A stretch of 45,938 nucleotides of DNA, from NCBI GenBank assembly GCA_016342595.1, contig JAEINY010000018.1, positions 1 to 45,938 of the forward strand, written 5' to 3'. Position 1 is the stretch's first letter; every line of letters begins with the position of its first letter. This DNA comes from Marinilabiliaceae bacterium. Lineage in GTDB: Bacteria > Bacteroidota > Bacteroidia > Bacteroidales > Marinilabiliaceae. This document shows, one piece after another, positions 1-7,934 of the stretch. Under the pieces are notes generated by a model. It ran no database searches and was not told the DNA's origin. It saw only the letters and a list, made by a program, of their open reading frames with translations. The position numbers and the translations under genes are program-made.

Positions 1-131
1 TTTTCATGATCCTGCTTTTAAATTCTACACAATAGTGTTAATACGCGGGTGTAAAGATAGAGTTTTGAATTTAGAACCTGATTTATCATTTTTATGATAA
101 AATGATAGATTGAAAAGATGAATGTGAATTT

Positions 132-854
132 TTAAGAAATTAAGGACAACCTGGCCAGATAATCATAGTGATCACCATCGGCAATTTTCTCAAACGTAAA
201 ACCATTTTCAGTAGCTTTTTTCTTCATCAAGGCCTCATCAATAAATAACCATTCAAAAGGTTCAGATTTGGCGTTTTTATAACGCATGTTATAAGTAACT
301 TCTCCATAATAGCGATCCTGGAGCGGAATGCAATAGCTATCTTCATCTATATATAGATATCGCAGATCAGAACTGTCCATCAAAACCTGTCCTCCCGGAG
401 CTAATAAATCCCTGACTTTTTCAAAGAACTTTGGAAGGTGGTTGATTTGTCCTGCTATTCCAATACCATTCATTAATAATAGCAAGGTATCATATTTATC
501 AGTTGTTGTAAAGTCAAAAAAATCACTGCTTATCGTGTTTTTAACTCCACGTTGGCTAGCTACCTGAATGTTTACAGGAGAGATGTCAAGGCAATCCACA
601 GAAAGACCCTTTTCTTGGAGGTATAAGGCATGGGAACCAACACCGGAACCAATATCCAATACCTTACCCTGGCAAAGTATTAATGCTTTTTGTTCCAAAC
701 CAGGCATTTGATGAAAAGTCCGGAATAGATATTTTACTGGAATGTAGTCATCCTCAGCAATGTTTGATCGTACAGTTATTTTACCATTCTTTTCCCCTTG
801 AAGATAATCAAGGCCCGCCAATCCCATCGGATCGCTTTCCTGCGTATATGTCAT
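132..854 (-). CDS. Class I SAM-dependent methyltransferase
   Basis: The protein has a Rossmann-type methyltransferase fold signature: motif I reads VLDIGSGVGSHALYLQ, followed by an acidic ribose-binding strand (VDCLDIS) and a motif IV-like LLLLMNGIG. It probably transfers a methyl group from S-adenosylmethionine to a small molecule; the substrate cannot be told. It has no signal peptide or membrane segment, so it is cytosolic. An in-frame ATG at 881 would add nine residues (MPRKQRTTH), but the ATG at 854 begins the sequence more typical of such enzymes and is preferred; neither has a clear ribosome site. It is divergent from the sugar kinase at 1054, and nothing downstream on its strand is visible in the window. 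Confidence 0.8.
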   Translation of the reverse strand: MTYTQESDPMGLAGLDYLQGEKNGKITVRSNIAEDDYIPVKYLFRTFHQMPGLEQKALILCQGKVLDIGSGVGSHALYLQEKGLSVDCLDISPVNIQVASQRGVKNTISSDFFDFTTTDKYDTLLLLMNGIGIAGQINHLPKFFEKVRDLLAPGGQVLMDSSDLRYLYIDEDSYCIPLQDRYYGEVTYNMRYKNAKSEPFEWLFIDEALMKKKATENGFTFEKIADGDHYDYLARLSLIS

Positions 855-1016
855 GTGTGTAGTTCTCTGTTTACGAGGCAAAAATACGGAATTGACTGAT
901 GATTTACAACTTGTAAGTGATCATGGGTTAAAATGTTTCAAAATAATTATGAAACGTTATGAAAGGTGATTGTTTTTTGATCGAAATTAAAAGATAGGTT
1001 TTTAATAAGGAAATTG

Positions 1017-1024
1017 TAAATTTG
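1017..1024 (+). promoter_or_regulatory. Bacteroidota -7 element for the sugar kinase gene
   Basis: TAAATTTG matches the phylum -7 consensus TAnnTTTG and lies 29 bases before the ATG at 1054. No good -33 TTG is seen at the expected distance. An inverted repeat GTTTCA-N9-TGAAAC lies upstream at 935-955 in the same divergent region and could be an operator. Confidence 0.5.
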
Positions 1025-1053
1025 TCTCAACAAATTTTATGAAATAAGAAATT

Positions 1054-2151
1054 ATGGGCTCGAATATTGAAAGCATTGTTAAGCAATTTAAAATTGAAGG
1101 CACTTTTAAGAGTGCAGATATTTTTGGTTCAGGTTTGATTAATACCACTTATAAGTTGGTTACGGAAGAGGAGGATAAACCAAATTACTTGTTGCAAATA
1201 ATTAATCATCAAATTTTTAAAAATGTTCCTGAATTAACTAAGAACATCAAACGAGTTACAGATCATATTCGTGGGAAACTAGCTAATGTTCCGGGTGTGG
1301 ATTTAGATCGTCAGGTGCTAACGCCGATAGATACTTCTGATGGCTTAGGATTTGTGAAAGATGAAGAAGGTAATTATTGGAGGGTGTTCTTATTCATAGA
1401 AAATACACGCTCATACGATAAACTTGAAAATGGTAATCAAGCCTTTCAGGGTGGAAAAGCATTTGGTCAATTTCAGAAGATGTTGTCAGATCTACCTGGA
1501 GAGCCGCTATACCCCGTATTACCTGATTTTCACAATACCGAAATGCGCATTTTGAATTTCATTGAACGGGTAAAAGCTAATCCGGTGAATCGCTTGGCTG
1601 AAGTGCAGGAAGAAGTTGACTTTTTGATGGAACGTTCTGAAGAATACAAAAAGATTGTTCAAATGGGACGAGAAGGGATCATTCCTGAGCGTATCGTACA
1701 TCAGGATACAAAATTCAATAATGTATTGTTAGATGAAAACGATGATATACTTTGTGTGATTGATCTGGATACGGTGATGCCTGGTTATGTGTGTTATGAT
1801 ATTGGTGATGCCATCCGTAATGGTGCTAACACAGGATTAGAAGATGATCGTGATCTGGATAATGTAAGTCTGAACCTTGAATTATATGAAGGTTTCATCA
1901 AAGGATTTTTACAAGAGACCAAGGAGGTTCTAACAGCTGCTGAAATTGATACTTTGGCTTTTGGTGCTAAGTTGTTAACGTACGAACAAGCCGTTCGATT
2001 CCTGGATGATTATATCGATGGAGATAATTATTACAAAGTGAATGCACCTGATCATAATTTAGTTAGAACGAGGGCTCAAATTAAACTATTGAAGAGCATG
2101 GAAGCTAATTGGGAACAGATGCAAGCCATTGTTAAACAAAATGTAAACTAA
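1054..2151 (+). CDS. APH-fold sugar kinase, N-acetylhexosamine 1-kinase (NahK)-like
   Basis: This 365-residue protein has the aminoglycoside-phosphotransferase fold. The catalytic loop is HQDTKFNNVL (H216, D218, N223) and the metal-binding segment is VIDLDTVMPG (D237, D239). The N-terminal SGLINTTY, the central WRVFLFIENT and the C-terminal DHNLVRTRAQIKLL closely follow my recollection of bifidobacterial NahK (LnpB), which phosphorylates GlcNAc/GalNAc at C1 in a salvage route. Length agrees with NahK (about 360). It would act in the cytosol on free amino sugars. The CBM9-like gene starts 8 bases after its stop, so the two are probably co-transcribed. The exact sugar is inference; related phosphotransferases are often annotated only as APH family. 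Confidence 0.78.
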   Translation: MGSNIESIVKQFKIEGTFKSADIFGSGLINTTYKLVTEEEDKPNYLLQIINHQIFKNVPELTKNIKRVTDHIRGKLANVPGVDLDRQVLTPIDTSDGLGFVKDEEGNYWRVFLFIENTRSYDKLENGNQAFQGGKAFGQFQKMLSDLPGEPLYPVLPDFHNTEMRILNFIERVKANPVNRLAEVQEEVDFLMERSEEYKKIVQMGREGIIPERIVHQDTKFNNVLLDENDDILCVIDLDTVMPGYVCYDIGDAIRNGANTGLEDDRDLDNVSLNLELYEGFIKGFLQETKEVLTAAEIDTLAFGAKLLTYEQAVRFLDDYIDGDNYYKVNAPDHNLVRTRAQIKLLKSMEANWEQMQAIVKQNVN

Positions 2152-2159
2152 TTTTGGCT

Positions 2160-2795
2160 ATGAAGAAGTTGTTTGTTTCATGTATTAAATTGAATGATGA
2201 GTCGTTAGAGGCCGTTTCTCAGGCACTCGACGTATGTCAGTCTGAATCGATAGACGTAGTTAACTGGGAAACTTATCCCTATAAGCCGGAAGTATCTTTT
2301 AAAATAGCTTATTCTGAAGATGCGCTGTATGTGAAGTTTTCTGTTGTTGAAAAAGCCGTCAGAGCTATTAATGATCAGCCTAATGGATCAGTCTGGGAAG
2401 ATAGTTGTTGTGAGTTTTTCTGCGATTTTGATGGAAAAGGCTATTATAATCTGGAAACAAATTGTATTGGAACGCAGCTGTTGGGTTGGGGTAATGGTAA
2501 TCGAGAGCATGCCGATGCAAAAGTAATTAATTCTATTAAGAAGCTGTCAAGTTTGGGAACTGAACCATTTGATGTGAAAACAGGTGAGTTCAATTATGAA
2601 ATTGTTATGGCTATTCCTGCTTCAGCATTTTATGCGCATCAGTTATCCTTTAAAAAAGGCATGTGTTTTCGGGCAAATTTTTATAAATGTGGAGATAAAA
2701 CACCTGATGCTCACTTTTTAAGTTGGAATCCAATTGAAGTAGAGCAGCCAAATTTTCATTTGCCTGAGTTTTTTGGTGAAGTTGAATTACTATAG
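2160..2795 (+). CDS. CBM9-like carbohydrate-binding domain protein
   Basis: A single beta-sandwich domain of the family-9-like carbohydrate-binding group: YSEDALYVKFSVVE, then NGSVWEDSCCEFFCDF and the closing LSWNPIEVEQPNFHLPEFFG are family hallmarks. No signal peptide is seen, which is odd for a carbohydrate binder and suggests a cytosolic role next to the sugar kinase. The frame is open from a TTG at 2154, but the ATG at 2160 is preferred. It follows the kinase by 8 bases and is closed by a strong terminator at 2822. Its molecular function is unknown; binding of a sugar or sugar phosphate is inference from the fold. Confidence 0.72.
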   Translation: MKKLFVSCIKLNDESLEAVSQALDVCQSESIDVVNWETYPYKPEVSFKIAYSEDALYVKFSVVEKAVRAINDQPNGSVWEDSCCEFFCDFDGKGYYNLETNCIGTQLLGWGNGNREHADAKVINSIKKLSSLGTEPFDVKTGEFNYEIVMAIPASAFYAHQLSFKKGMCFRANFYKCGDKTPDAHFLSWNPIEVEQPNFHLPEFFGEVELL

Positions 2796-2821
2796 AAAAT
2801 CAGAAAATATCGAAAAGCAAG

Positions 2822-2852
2822 AAAGTCATCTCAGTTTTGAGATGACTTTTTT
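2822..2852 (+). terminator. Intrinsic terminator after the CBM9-like gene
   Basis: A perfect 12-bp stem (AAAGTCATCTCA / TGAGATGACTTT) with a GTTT loop runs into a T tract. It sits between convergent genes and could also stop the DUF4136 transcript from the other side. Confidence 0.9.
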
Positions 2853-2882
2853 CTCATTAATGACCTCCCTTATTAAATCGTA

Positions 2883-3404
2883 TCATATCGGATATTTTCG
2901 ATACATACTATTAATGATTTCGTTTATTTCACGAGTCCTTTTATCTCCTCCTGTCGAATTTGTGATACCTTCAGCTTTGCCTTCCCAAATTAATTTTTTT
3001 TGTTTGATGTCAATGATACTGAGTAGTAAGGTGCCTTCGATATAGCTGTTAACATCAGTTGATGTATACCAGGGGCCCCACATATAGGGCGACATACCTC
3101 CATAATGCGTATTGGTTACCACCACTTTTTCTTTGGATGTTACATAACCATTTATGAGTAGATCAGGAGTGTCAGATAATTGATAGCCTCTTTTTTCCAT
3201 TTCAGCTGTTACTGCTGACTTGATGCGGCGTTTGTCAAGATCAATTAATTTGATTTCATCAAAAGACTGACTGAAATTAAATGATTTGAATCCTCTGAAA
3301 TCAGCCGAAGGGTCCCAGTCTGCCGTTGTGCTAAATGAAACACATCCGCTAAATAAAACGAGGGCTGATAGTATCGTTAAAATTAGATGTTTCATGATTT
3401 TCAT
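2883..3404 (-). CDS. DUF4136 family lipoprotein
   Basis: The N terminus is a lipoprotein signal (hydrophobic ILSALVLFSGC, lipidated Cys21, or Cys18 if the ATG at residue 4 is used). The mature protein has the DUF4136 pattern: a short FRGFKSFNFSQ strand, LDKRRIKSAVTAEMEKRGYQLS helix, DLLINGYVTSKEKV, then GTLLLSIIDIKQKKLIWEGKAEG. It is therefore an envelope lipoprotein, probably anchored in the outer membrane; no biochemical role is established for the family. It follows the large exported protein at 3449-4963 on the same strand by 44 bases, so they are probably one transcript. Confidence 0.85.
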   Translation of the reverse strand: MKIMKHLILTILSALVLFSGCVSFSTTADWDPSADFRGFKSFNFSQSFDEIKLIDLDKRRIKSAVTAEMEKRGYQLSDTPDLLINGYVTSKEKVVVTNTHYGGMSPYMWGPWYTSTDVNSYIEGTLLLSIIDIKQKKLIWEGKAEGITNSTGGDKRTREINEIINSMYRKYPI

Positions 3405-3448
3405 TTTTAGAGTGTTTGTATTTTTAAACTTAAAAACGATTTTTTCAT

Positions 3449-4963
3449 TTATCTTCTACGTGCTGGTCTGCTACCTCCACCTGGCCTGGTTACCGGACGA
3501 GGAGGAGTGGCTGGCCTGCTCCAGTTTTGACGAAAACTTTCGTTTGATCGGTAGTTGTTGTATTTGACTGGTGGCGTAGCAGGTCTGGTCGCGGGCCGTG
3601 TTTCAGGTTGTTGTGTTGGTCTGTTTGAAGGCCGCGTTGTTGGCTGTTGAGCCGGTCTTGTAGTTGGCCTGGTTGTTGGTTTCTGTGTGGGTCTGCTGGC
3701 TGGCCTCGTTGTTGGTCTTGTTGCCGGCTTAGCAGCAGGGCGTTTGGCCGGGTGACCAATATTATTACCAGGCTGTACAGCAGGGCGCATAATATTACCT
3801 TTTCGATTATCAATTTTAGCCAGATCATTTCGATTAATGTTAATATTCTTGTTGATATTAATATTTACCGATCGGTTAAAGTTGTAATGCGAACGAGGAT
3901 GACGATGTGTATGACGGTAATAGTGATATGTCAGGTGATGGAAGCGGTTGGGATAATAACGATGGTGCCATCCCACATACCAATAGGAAGGCATGCCGAT
4001 AAAAATCATTCCTCCTCCGGGGCCGTAGTAGAAGCCAGTATGGTAGTACCATGGGTAAGGACGCCAATAGGGGTAACCATACCAATGGGGGTAGCCGTAC
4101 CAATAGGAATAATGGTTGACATGTACCACTTCAACTTCGCGTTCAACAGGCTGTTTGATGTCTTGTGTGGCACTTTCTTCAGCTGCAAATTGTTCTGCTG
4201 CTTCAAGCATTTCTTTATATGCTTCCGGATCCTCTTCCAGCTGTTTCTGATAATCTGCCAGTTCAGCTTCTTTTTGTGCTTTTATCCGATTATGCATTTG
4301 TTCCAATTCTGAACTCATTTCTTTGGGATATTGCTGATATACACTTCCGGCTAGCCTGGTAAATTCAATGTTTTCAGACATGGTTGAGAGTACCTCCGGG
4401 TAGTCTAACAAGCGCTGAATACTGGTTTGAAAATCCAATGAATAAGTAGAGATGAGCTGCCTGAAGTCATCGTTATTTTTTTCATTCAAATGATAAATAG
4501 CATTTAGCGCATCGAAACGTTTCCGGCCATATTTTTTAGCTGCTTCATGAATGTCCTCCGGATAAGCAGAAATAATTTGTTCGATCTCTTTTTTCGATTT
4601 TTTACCGTCTTTGGCAAGCGCCTTGATCAGATCAGGATAGCGGCTCAGTTCGTACAATCCGAACTGGGTATCGCGATCATATTCTTCTACAATATTTTTA
4701 AATGTTGACCGTGATGAAGTTTGAATTTCTGACATTTTTGTCAATACTTCAGGGTGTAGGCCAACTGTAAGTATATCCTGACGTAAGGTCGCATCATATC
4801 CGGCCAGTCCGTGGATGAGCGTACTGTCTTCCTTAATTATGTGTTTAAATTGATGTAGATCTGATTGCGCATGCAAGATAAGCATGGGGGAGTTAAGGAA
4901 TACGACCAGTAGCAGTAGTATCCCATTCGTTTTTAATTTTGTTATTCGAAGGTCTGATTTCAT
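3449..4963 (-). CDS. Exported low-complexity protein with Tyr/Trp-rich patch and R-P repeat tail
   Basis: I do not recognise a family with confidence; it recalls DUF3300-type proteins. Residues 1-32 form a signal peptide (ILLLLVVFLNSPMLILHAQ). Residues 35-270 are helical and charged, with repeated short motifs such as RYPDLIKAL, SAYPEDI, LDYPEVLSTM and QYPKEMSSEL that look like degenerate repeats around Y-P-[DEK]. Residues about 285-365 are a Tyr/Trp/Gly/His patch (YWYGYPHWYGYPYW). Then comes an Asn/Ile tract and, from about 400, a tetrapeptide-like array of [TAS]-x-R-P units ending in SRPARRR. It is probably a periplasmic or surface structural protein. The layout resembles the lipoprotein at 20445-21917. 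A DUF4136 lipoprotein gene lies downstream. Confidence 0.8.
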   Translation of the reverse strand: MKSDLRITKLKTNGILLLLVVFLNSPMLILHAQSDLHQFKHIIKEDSTLIHGLAGYDATLRQDILTVGLHPEVLTKMSEIQTSSRSTFKNIVEEYDRDTQFGLYELSRYPDLIKALAKDGKKSKKEIEQIISAYPEDIHEAAKKYGRKRFDALNAIYHLNEKNNDDFRQLISTYSLDFQTSIQRLLDYPEVLSTMSENIEFTRLAGSVYQQYPKEMSSELEQMHNRIKAQKEAELADYQKQLEEDPEAYKEMLEAAEQFAAEESATQDIKQPVEREVEVVHVNHYSYWYGYPHWYGYPYWRPYPWYYHTGFYYGPGGGMIFIGMPSYWYVGWHHRYYPNRFHHLTYHYYRHTHRHPRSHYNFNRSVNININKNININRNDLAKIDNRKGNIMRPAVQPGNNIGHPAKRPAAKPATRPTTRPASRPTQKPTTRPTTRPAQQPTTRPSNRPTQQPETRPATRPATPPVKYNNYRSNESFRQNWSRPATPPRPVTRPGGGSRPARRR

Positions 4964-5166
4964 AATATATGGTTTTTGGTAGTTATTATATGTTTTTTTT
5001 GAACAGGTAATACCAACTTCGTGCCAAAAAAATGAGGTTAGTAGGTTTAATCGTTTAAATATCCAGTATTATAATAAGGGAACTAATTGTATTGTTAAAA
5101 TCTTATATTCGTTAATTGTGAATAATTGAATGATCAGAAAAATATTTAATAAAGATAATATAATTG

Positions 5167-5295
5167 ATGAACTGTCCCTCTTGTAAAGGGATTTGGTTAG
5201 ATAAGGGAGAGCTTGAAGCCATCAGAAAAGAAAACTGGTTAATCACTTTAAAGAAAATAGGTCAGTGGTTGGCTGGTGCCGATGATTTTCAATAA
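5167..5295 (+). CDS. 42-residue half zf-TFIIB zinc-ribbon protein
   Basis: The peptide begins MNCPSCKGIWLDKGELEAIR and ends in a short amphipathic helix (LITLKKIGQWLAG). CPxCxGxWLDxGEL is the second half of the zf-TFIIB ribbon found in small bacterial proteins; the usual first CPxC knuckle and the spacer are absent. A stop codon lies two codons upstream, so there is no hidden N-terminal half in frame. It could be a genuine single-knuckle microprotein that needs a partner or dimer to bind zinc, or a remnant after internal deletion between the two CPxC knuckles. It lies before the hemerythrin gene; no promoter was identified. Confidence 0.6.
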   Translation: MNCPSCKGIWLDKGELEAIRKENWLITLKKIGQWLAGADDFQ

Positions 5296-5440
5296 GCTTT
5301 GGGTGCGATTAAGAAAAAATAAGATTTTTGATGTCATAAATTCCTCAAAAAAGTGATAACTTAATGTAACTGTTTTTTTGGAAAAGTTGATTGTAATAGT
5401 GGAGAGTGAATTCACTAATAAATGGTTAAATCTTATTGCA

Positions 5441-5866
5441 ATGGAAAAGGTACTCACCCTCGAATGGAAGAAAGCCTATGAAGTCGGTAACTTTGAAATA
5501 GACGCTGAGCATAAAATATTTCTACATATTATTCTGAAGATTCAAAAGGCATATGTTAAAAAAGCACCTGTTAGTTATCTTGAAGCCTTGGTTTCTGAAT
5601 TGATTAAATATGCGGATTTTCACTTTTGTAGTGAAGAAAATTTGATGCGGGCAGTAAATTATCCGGATCTTAAGCATCACCATGAGGTTCATAAAAGATT
5701 GATGTTTCAACTGAATGAGGAGGTCAATACAGTGGTGTTTAAATACATAAACTTTCACACTTTAATTGAATTTCTCTATCAATGGTTTTTGGAGCACACC
5801 ACAGAGGAAGACAAGAAATTAGCTGTTTACATTCAAAATAAGGATCGTACAAATGGTGATAGTTAG
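5441..5866 (+). CDS. Bacteriohemerythrin
   Basis: A 141-residue four-helix hemerythrin with the full diiron ligand set: H24 (IDAEH), H61 and E65 (HFCSEE), H80 and H84 (KHHHEVH), H119 and D124 (HTTEED). It binds O2 reversibly at a non-haem diiron site and probably buffers or senses oxygen in the cytosol. The opening LTLEWKKAYEVGN is the family's usual start, so the ATG at 5441 is chosen; an upstream in-frame TTG at 5378 would add 21 residues with no family counterpart. It stands alone, without a fused signalling domain. Confidence 0.92.
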   Translation: MEKVLTLEWKKAYEVGNFEIDAEHKIFLHIILKIQKAYVKKAPVSYLEALVSELIKYADFHFCSEENLMRAVNYPDLKHHHEVHKRLMFQLNEEVNTVVFKYINFHTLIEFLYQWFLEHTTEEDKKLAVYIQNKDRTNGDS

Positions 5867-6061
5867 TTTGACGAGGAAAAATGTTAGGTTGTGATAATTG
5901 GTCATATTGCAATTTAGGTCAGAGATCTGGAAAAGATGAAAGAGCTTTATGTGCTATTTGATCCGAAAGGAACTACTCTGGAAATATCCAATTAGCAATC
6001 AATAACAACTATTATAGCAGGGAAGATTTTATATCTTAACAGGAATAGGCATCTTTACCGA

Positions 6062-6802
6062 ATGAAACAAGACGTCGTTATCTATCATGAAAAGGAAATT
6101 ATTAAATCATTTCATGTTGATTTTAAGCAGCAATTGCGCTTAAGTGCACTTTTTAGCTTCATGCAGGAGGCAGCTTATAAACACGCCGAAGCCTTAGGAA
6201 TGGGGTTCTCTCAATTGAGTAATGAAAATCATTTTTGGGTTTTATCCAGAGCGATCATTCATGTGGATCGATATCCAAAATGGAATGAGAAAATACTGGT
6301 TGAAACTTGGCCGCGCGGATTTAAACAGTTGTTTGGGATGCGTGATTTTAAGATAACAGATGAAAAAGGAGAGCAGGTTGCAGCAGCCACAACAGCGTGG
6401 CTCGTTCTGGATACCAAAACACGACGGCCTGTACGGGCTAATGAGGTAATGAAACATTTGCCGGATAATGGAGGACGTAAGGTTTTGGAGGATTTTCCTA
6501 ACAAACTTCCTGCGTTAAGTCAAAACCACCCAGAGTCGAAAGTGTTTAGAGCCGATTATTCATGTATTGATCAAAATGGTCATGTGAATAATACGAAGTA
6601 CATTGATTGGATTACTGATTGTTTTGATAAGGTGGAACATGAAGGGGCGAAAATCAAATCCTTGCAAATCAACTTTAATGCAGAGATGCATTGGGATGAT
6701 CATTTAGAAATGCTTTTTGAAGAAATTGACAATAAGGTGCATTTTAGTGGGCAATCAGAAGTGTCAGGGAGAAATATTTTTCAAGCTAGACTCTCAAGAT
6801 AA
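6062..6802 (+). CDS. Acyl-ACP thioesterase
   Basis: A double hot-dog thioesterase of the acyl-ACP (FatA/FatB-like) family, 246 residues as usual for bacterial members. The N-terminal domain has the substrate-binding helix (LSALFSFMQEAAYKHAEALG) and WVLSRAIIHVDRYPKWNEKI; the C-terminal domain carries the NGHVNNTKYIDW motif (N172, H174, N176) seen in this family. It hydrolyses acyl-ACP to free fatty acid in the cytosol, ending or adjusting fatty-acid synthesis. It stands apart from fabI in this window. The ATG at 6062 gives the expected first strand. Confidence 0.88.
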   Translation: MKQDVVIYHEKEIIKSFHVDFKQQLRLSALFSFMQEAAYKHAEALGMGFSQLSNENHFWVLSRAIIHVDRYPKWNEKILVETWPRGFKQLFGMRDFKITDEKGEQVAAATTAWLVLDTKTRRPVRANEVMKHLPDNGGRKVLEDFPNKLPALSQNHPESKVFRADYSCIDQNGHVNNTKYIDWITDCFDKVEHEGAKIKSLQINFNAEMHWDDHLEMLFEEIDNKVHFSGQSEVSGRNIFQARLSR

Positions 6803-6957
6803 TTGGAAGGATTATATGTTTATGTGAGCCAGGCTGGTGTGCAATATTTGACGTTAATCCTATGTTATTGTTTTGTTGTAATTTGAAATTGGGTAGGGGT
6901 GGATATTGTGCAATATTTTATTTCTTTGTAATTGTTATTAACAGAATTGAACATCAG

Positions 6958-7602
6958 GTGAATTTGAAAAGAAGCTTTATTGTGGGAATTTTCATGGTAG
7001 TTTTTGGACTCGTCCATGGAAAAACGGTACCTGGTTTTGTTATTGATGTTGAAGGTAACCGTATTGAAGGTGATTTGAAAATAAGGGCTTTCTGTGGTTC
7101 CGATGCATTTCGGTTTAATTCATTTGAGCAAGTGTCGCTTCATGCCGCTATAAAATTCCGTGCCAAAGGAAAGAGGCGGTTTAAGGAATATTTTCCGGAG
7201 TCGATAAATGGCTATGCTTTTATGTTCAAATGTCAATGGGTGGTGTATACTTCTACTTTAGCTCCATATCATTACTTTGGAAAAATAAAATCTCAACCAG
7301 CTTTTTTACGAGTTATTGAAACTGGTCATATAAAACTCTTTGACCGGCGTCGAAGTTATAAATTGGGTTATGAGGAGATTGTCGTAGCTGATTATTATGT
7401 TGCTGATGAAGCAGATAATTTGTATCGATTATCCGGAAAAGATGTGAAAAATCTTCAGGCTTTTCTACAGGATTATCTTAATATGAGTGACAAGTTTTTT
7501 GAAGATATCAATTATGCGGTTGAGGTTCGAAACCTAAAGTGGATAGTGATGGATTATAATGATTGGATCATTTTATTATCACATAATATAAAGGATATTT
7601 GA
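6958..7602 (+). CDS. Exported protein of unknown function
   Basis: No domain is recognised with confidence. The frame is open from 6862, but a signal peptide (LKRSFIVGIFMVVFGLVHG) begins at a GTG at 6958 or a TTG at 6964, so one of these is the likely start. The mature part opens GFVIDVEGNRIEGDLKIR, resembling Bacteroidota exported proteins that begin with a 'G-x-I-x-x-x-G-D-x-I-x-G-x-I' strand pattern, and continues as mostly beta structure (FLRVIETGHIKLFDRRRSYKLG, YYVADEADNLYRLS) to a helical end. It is likely periplasmic. No operon partner is apparent. Confidence 0.6.
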   Translation: MNLKRSFIVGIFMVVFGLVHGKTVPGFVIDVEGNRIEGDLKIRAFCGSDAFRFNSFEQVSLHAAIKFRAKGKRRFKEYFPESINGYAFMFKCQWVVYTSTLAPYHYFGKIKSQPAFLRVIETGHIKLFDRRRSYKLGYEEIVVADYYVADEADNLYRLSGKDVKNLQAFLQDYLNMSDKFFEDINYAVEVRNLKWIVMDYNDWIILLSHNIKDI

Positions 7603-7890
7603 TAGGGGGAATCTTTGAAGTCAATCAGTGATTTAAAAGTGGGATGATGGTGAACAGTTCGTTGTTAAATCTTTTTTTTAGATTAAATCTACAGATCGAA
7701 TCAACTTTTGTTTGTTGAGCAAACTCTAGTGATTCATAATAATTCTGATACCGTCTGATAGCTACTTGATTTTTGTAATTATGAACGGTGAGGGGATAGT
7801 TACTTCAATTTAACCTTGGCGTGCAAAAGTGTTTGCTGGGGAGACTTGCAAAATAATATATCTTCATTCTAAGATTAAGGAAAAAAGAGA
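7603..7890. other. Gene-free stretch between convergent genes
   Basis: AT-rich sequence between the unknown exported protein and the terminator of the Spt-like gene. A 24-codon ORF beginning at 7645 (MMVNSSLLNLFF...) has no supporting signal. I see no RNA gene or repeat here. Confidence 0.5.
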
Positions 7891-7918
7891 AAAAAAGGGA
7901 GCTAAAGCTCCCTTTTTT
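7891..7918 (-). terminator. Intrinsic terminator of the Spt-like gene
   Basis: A perfect 13-bp stem AAAAAAGGGAGCT / AGCTCCCTTTTTT around AA; it works as a terminator in either direction and lies 16 bases beyond the minus-strand stop at 7935. Confidence 0.9.
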
Positions 7919-7934
7919 ATAGTATAATATTTGA

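Noticed and set aside
1..7. Start of a minus-strand gene leaving the window (CAT at 5-7, minus ATGAAAA)
   Set aside because: Only seven bases are visible. An AGGATC just upstream is suggestive, but the call cannot be supported.
3490..4312. Several long ORFs on both strands over the low-complexity part of the 3449-4963 gene
   Set aside because: They are shadows of repetitive codons (R-P and Y-G tracts) in other frames, without domains or start signals.
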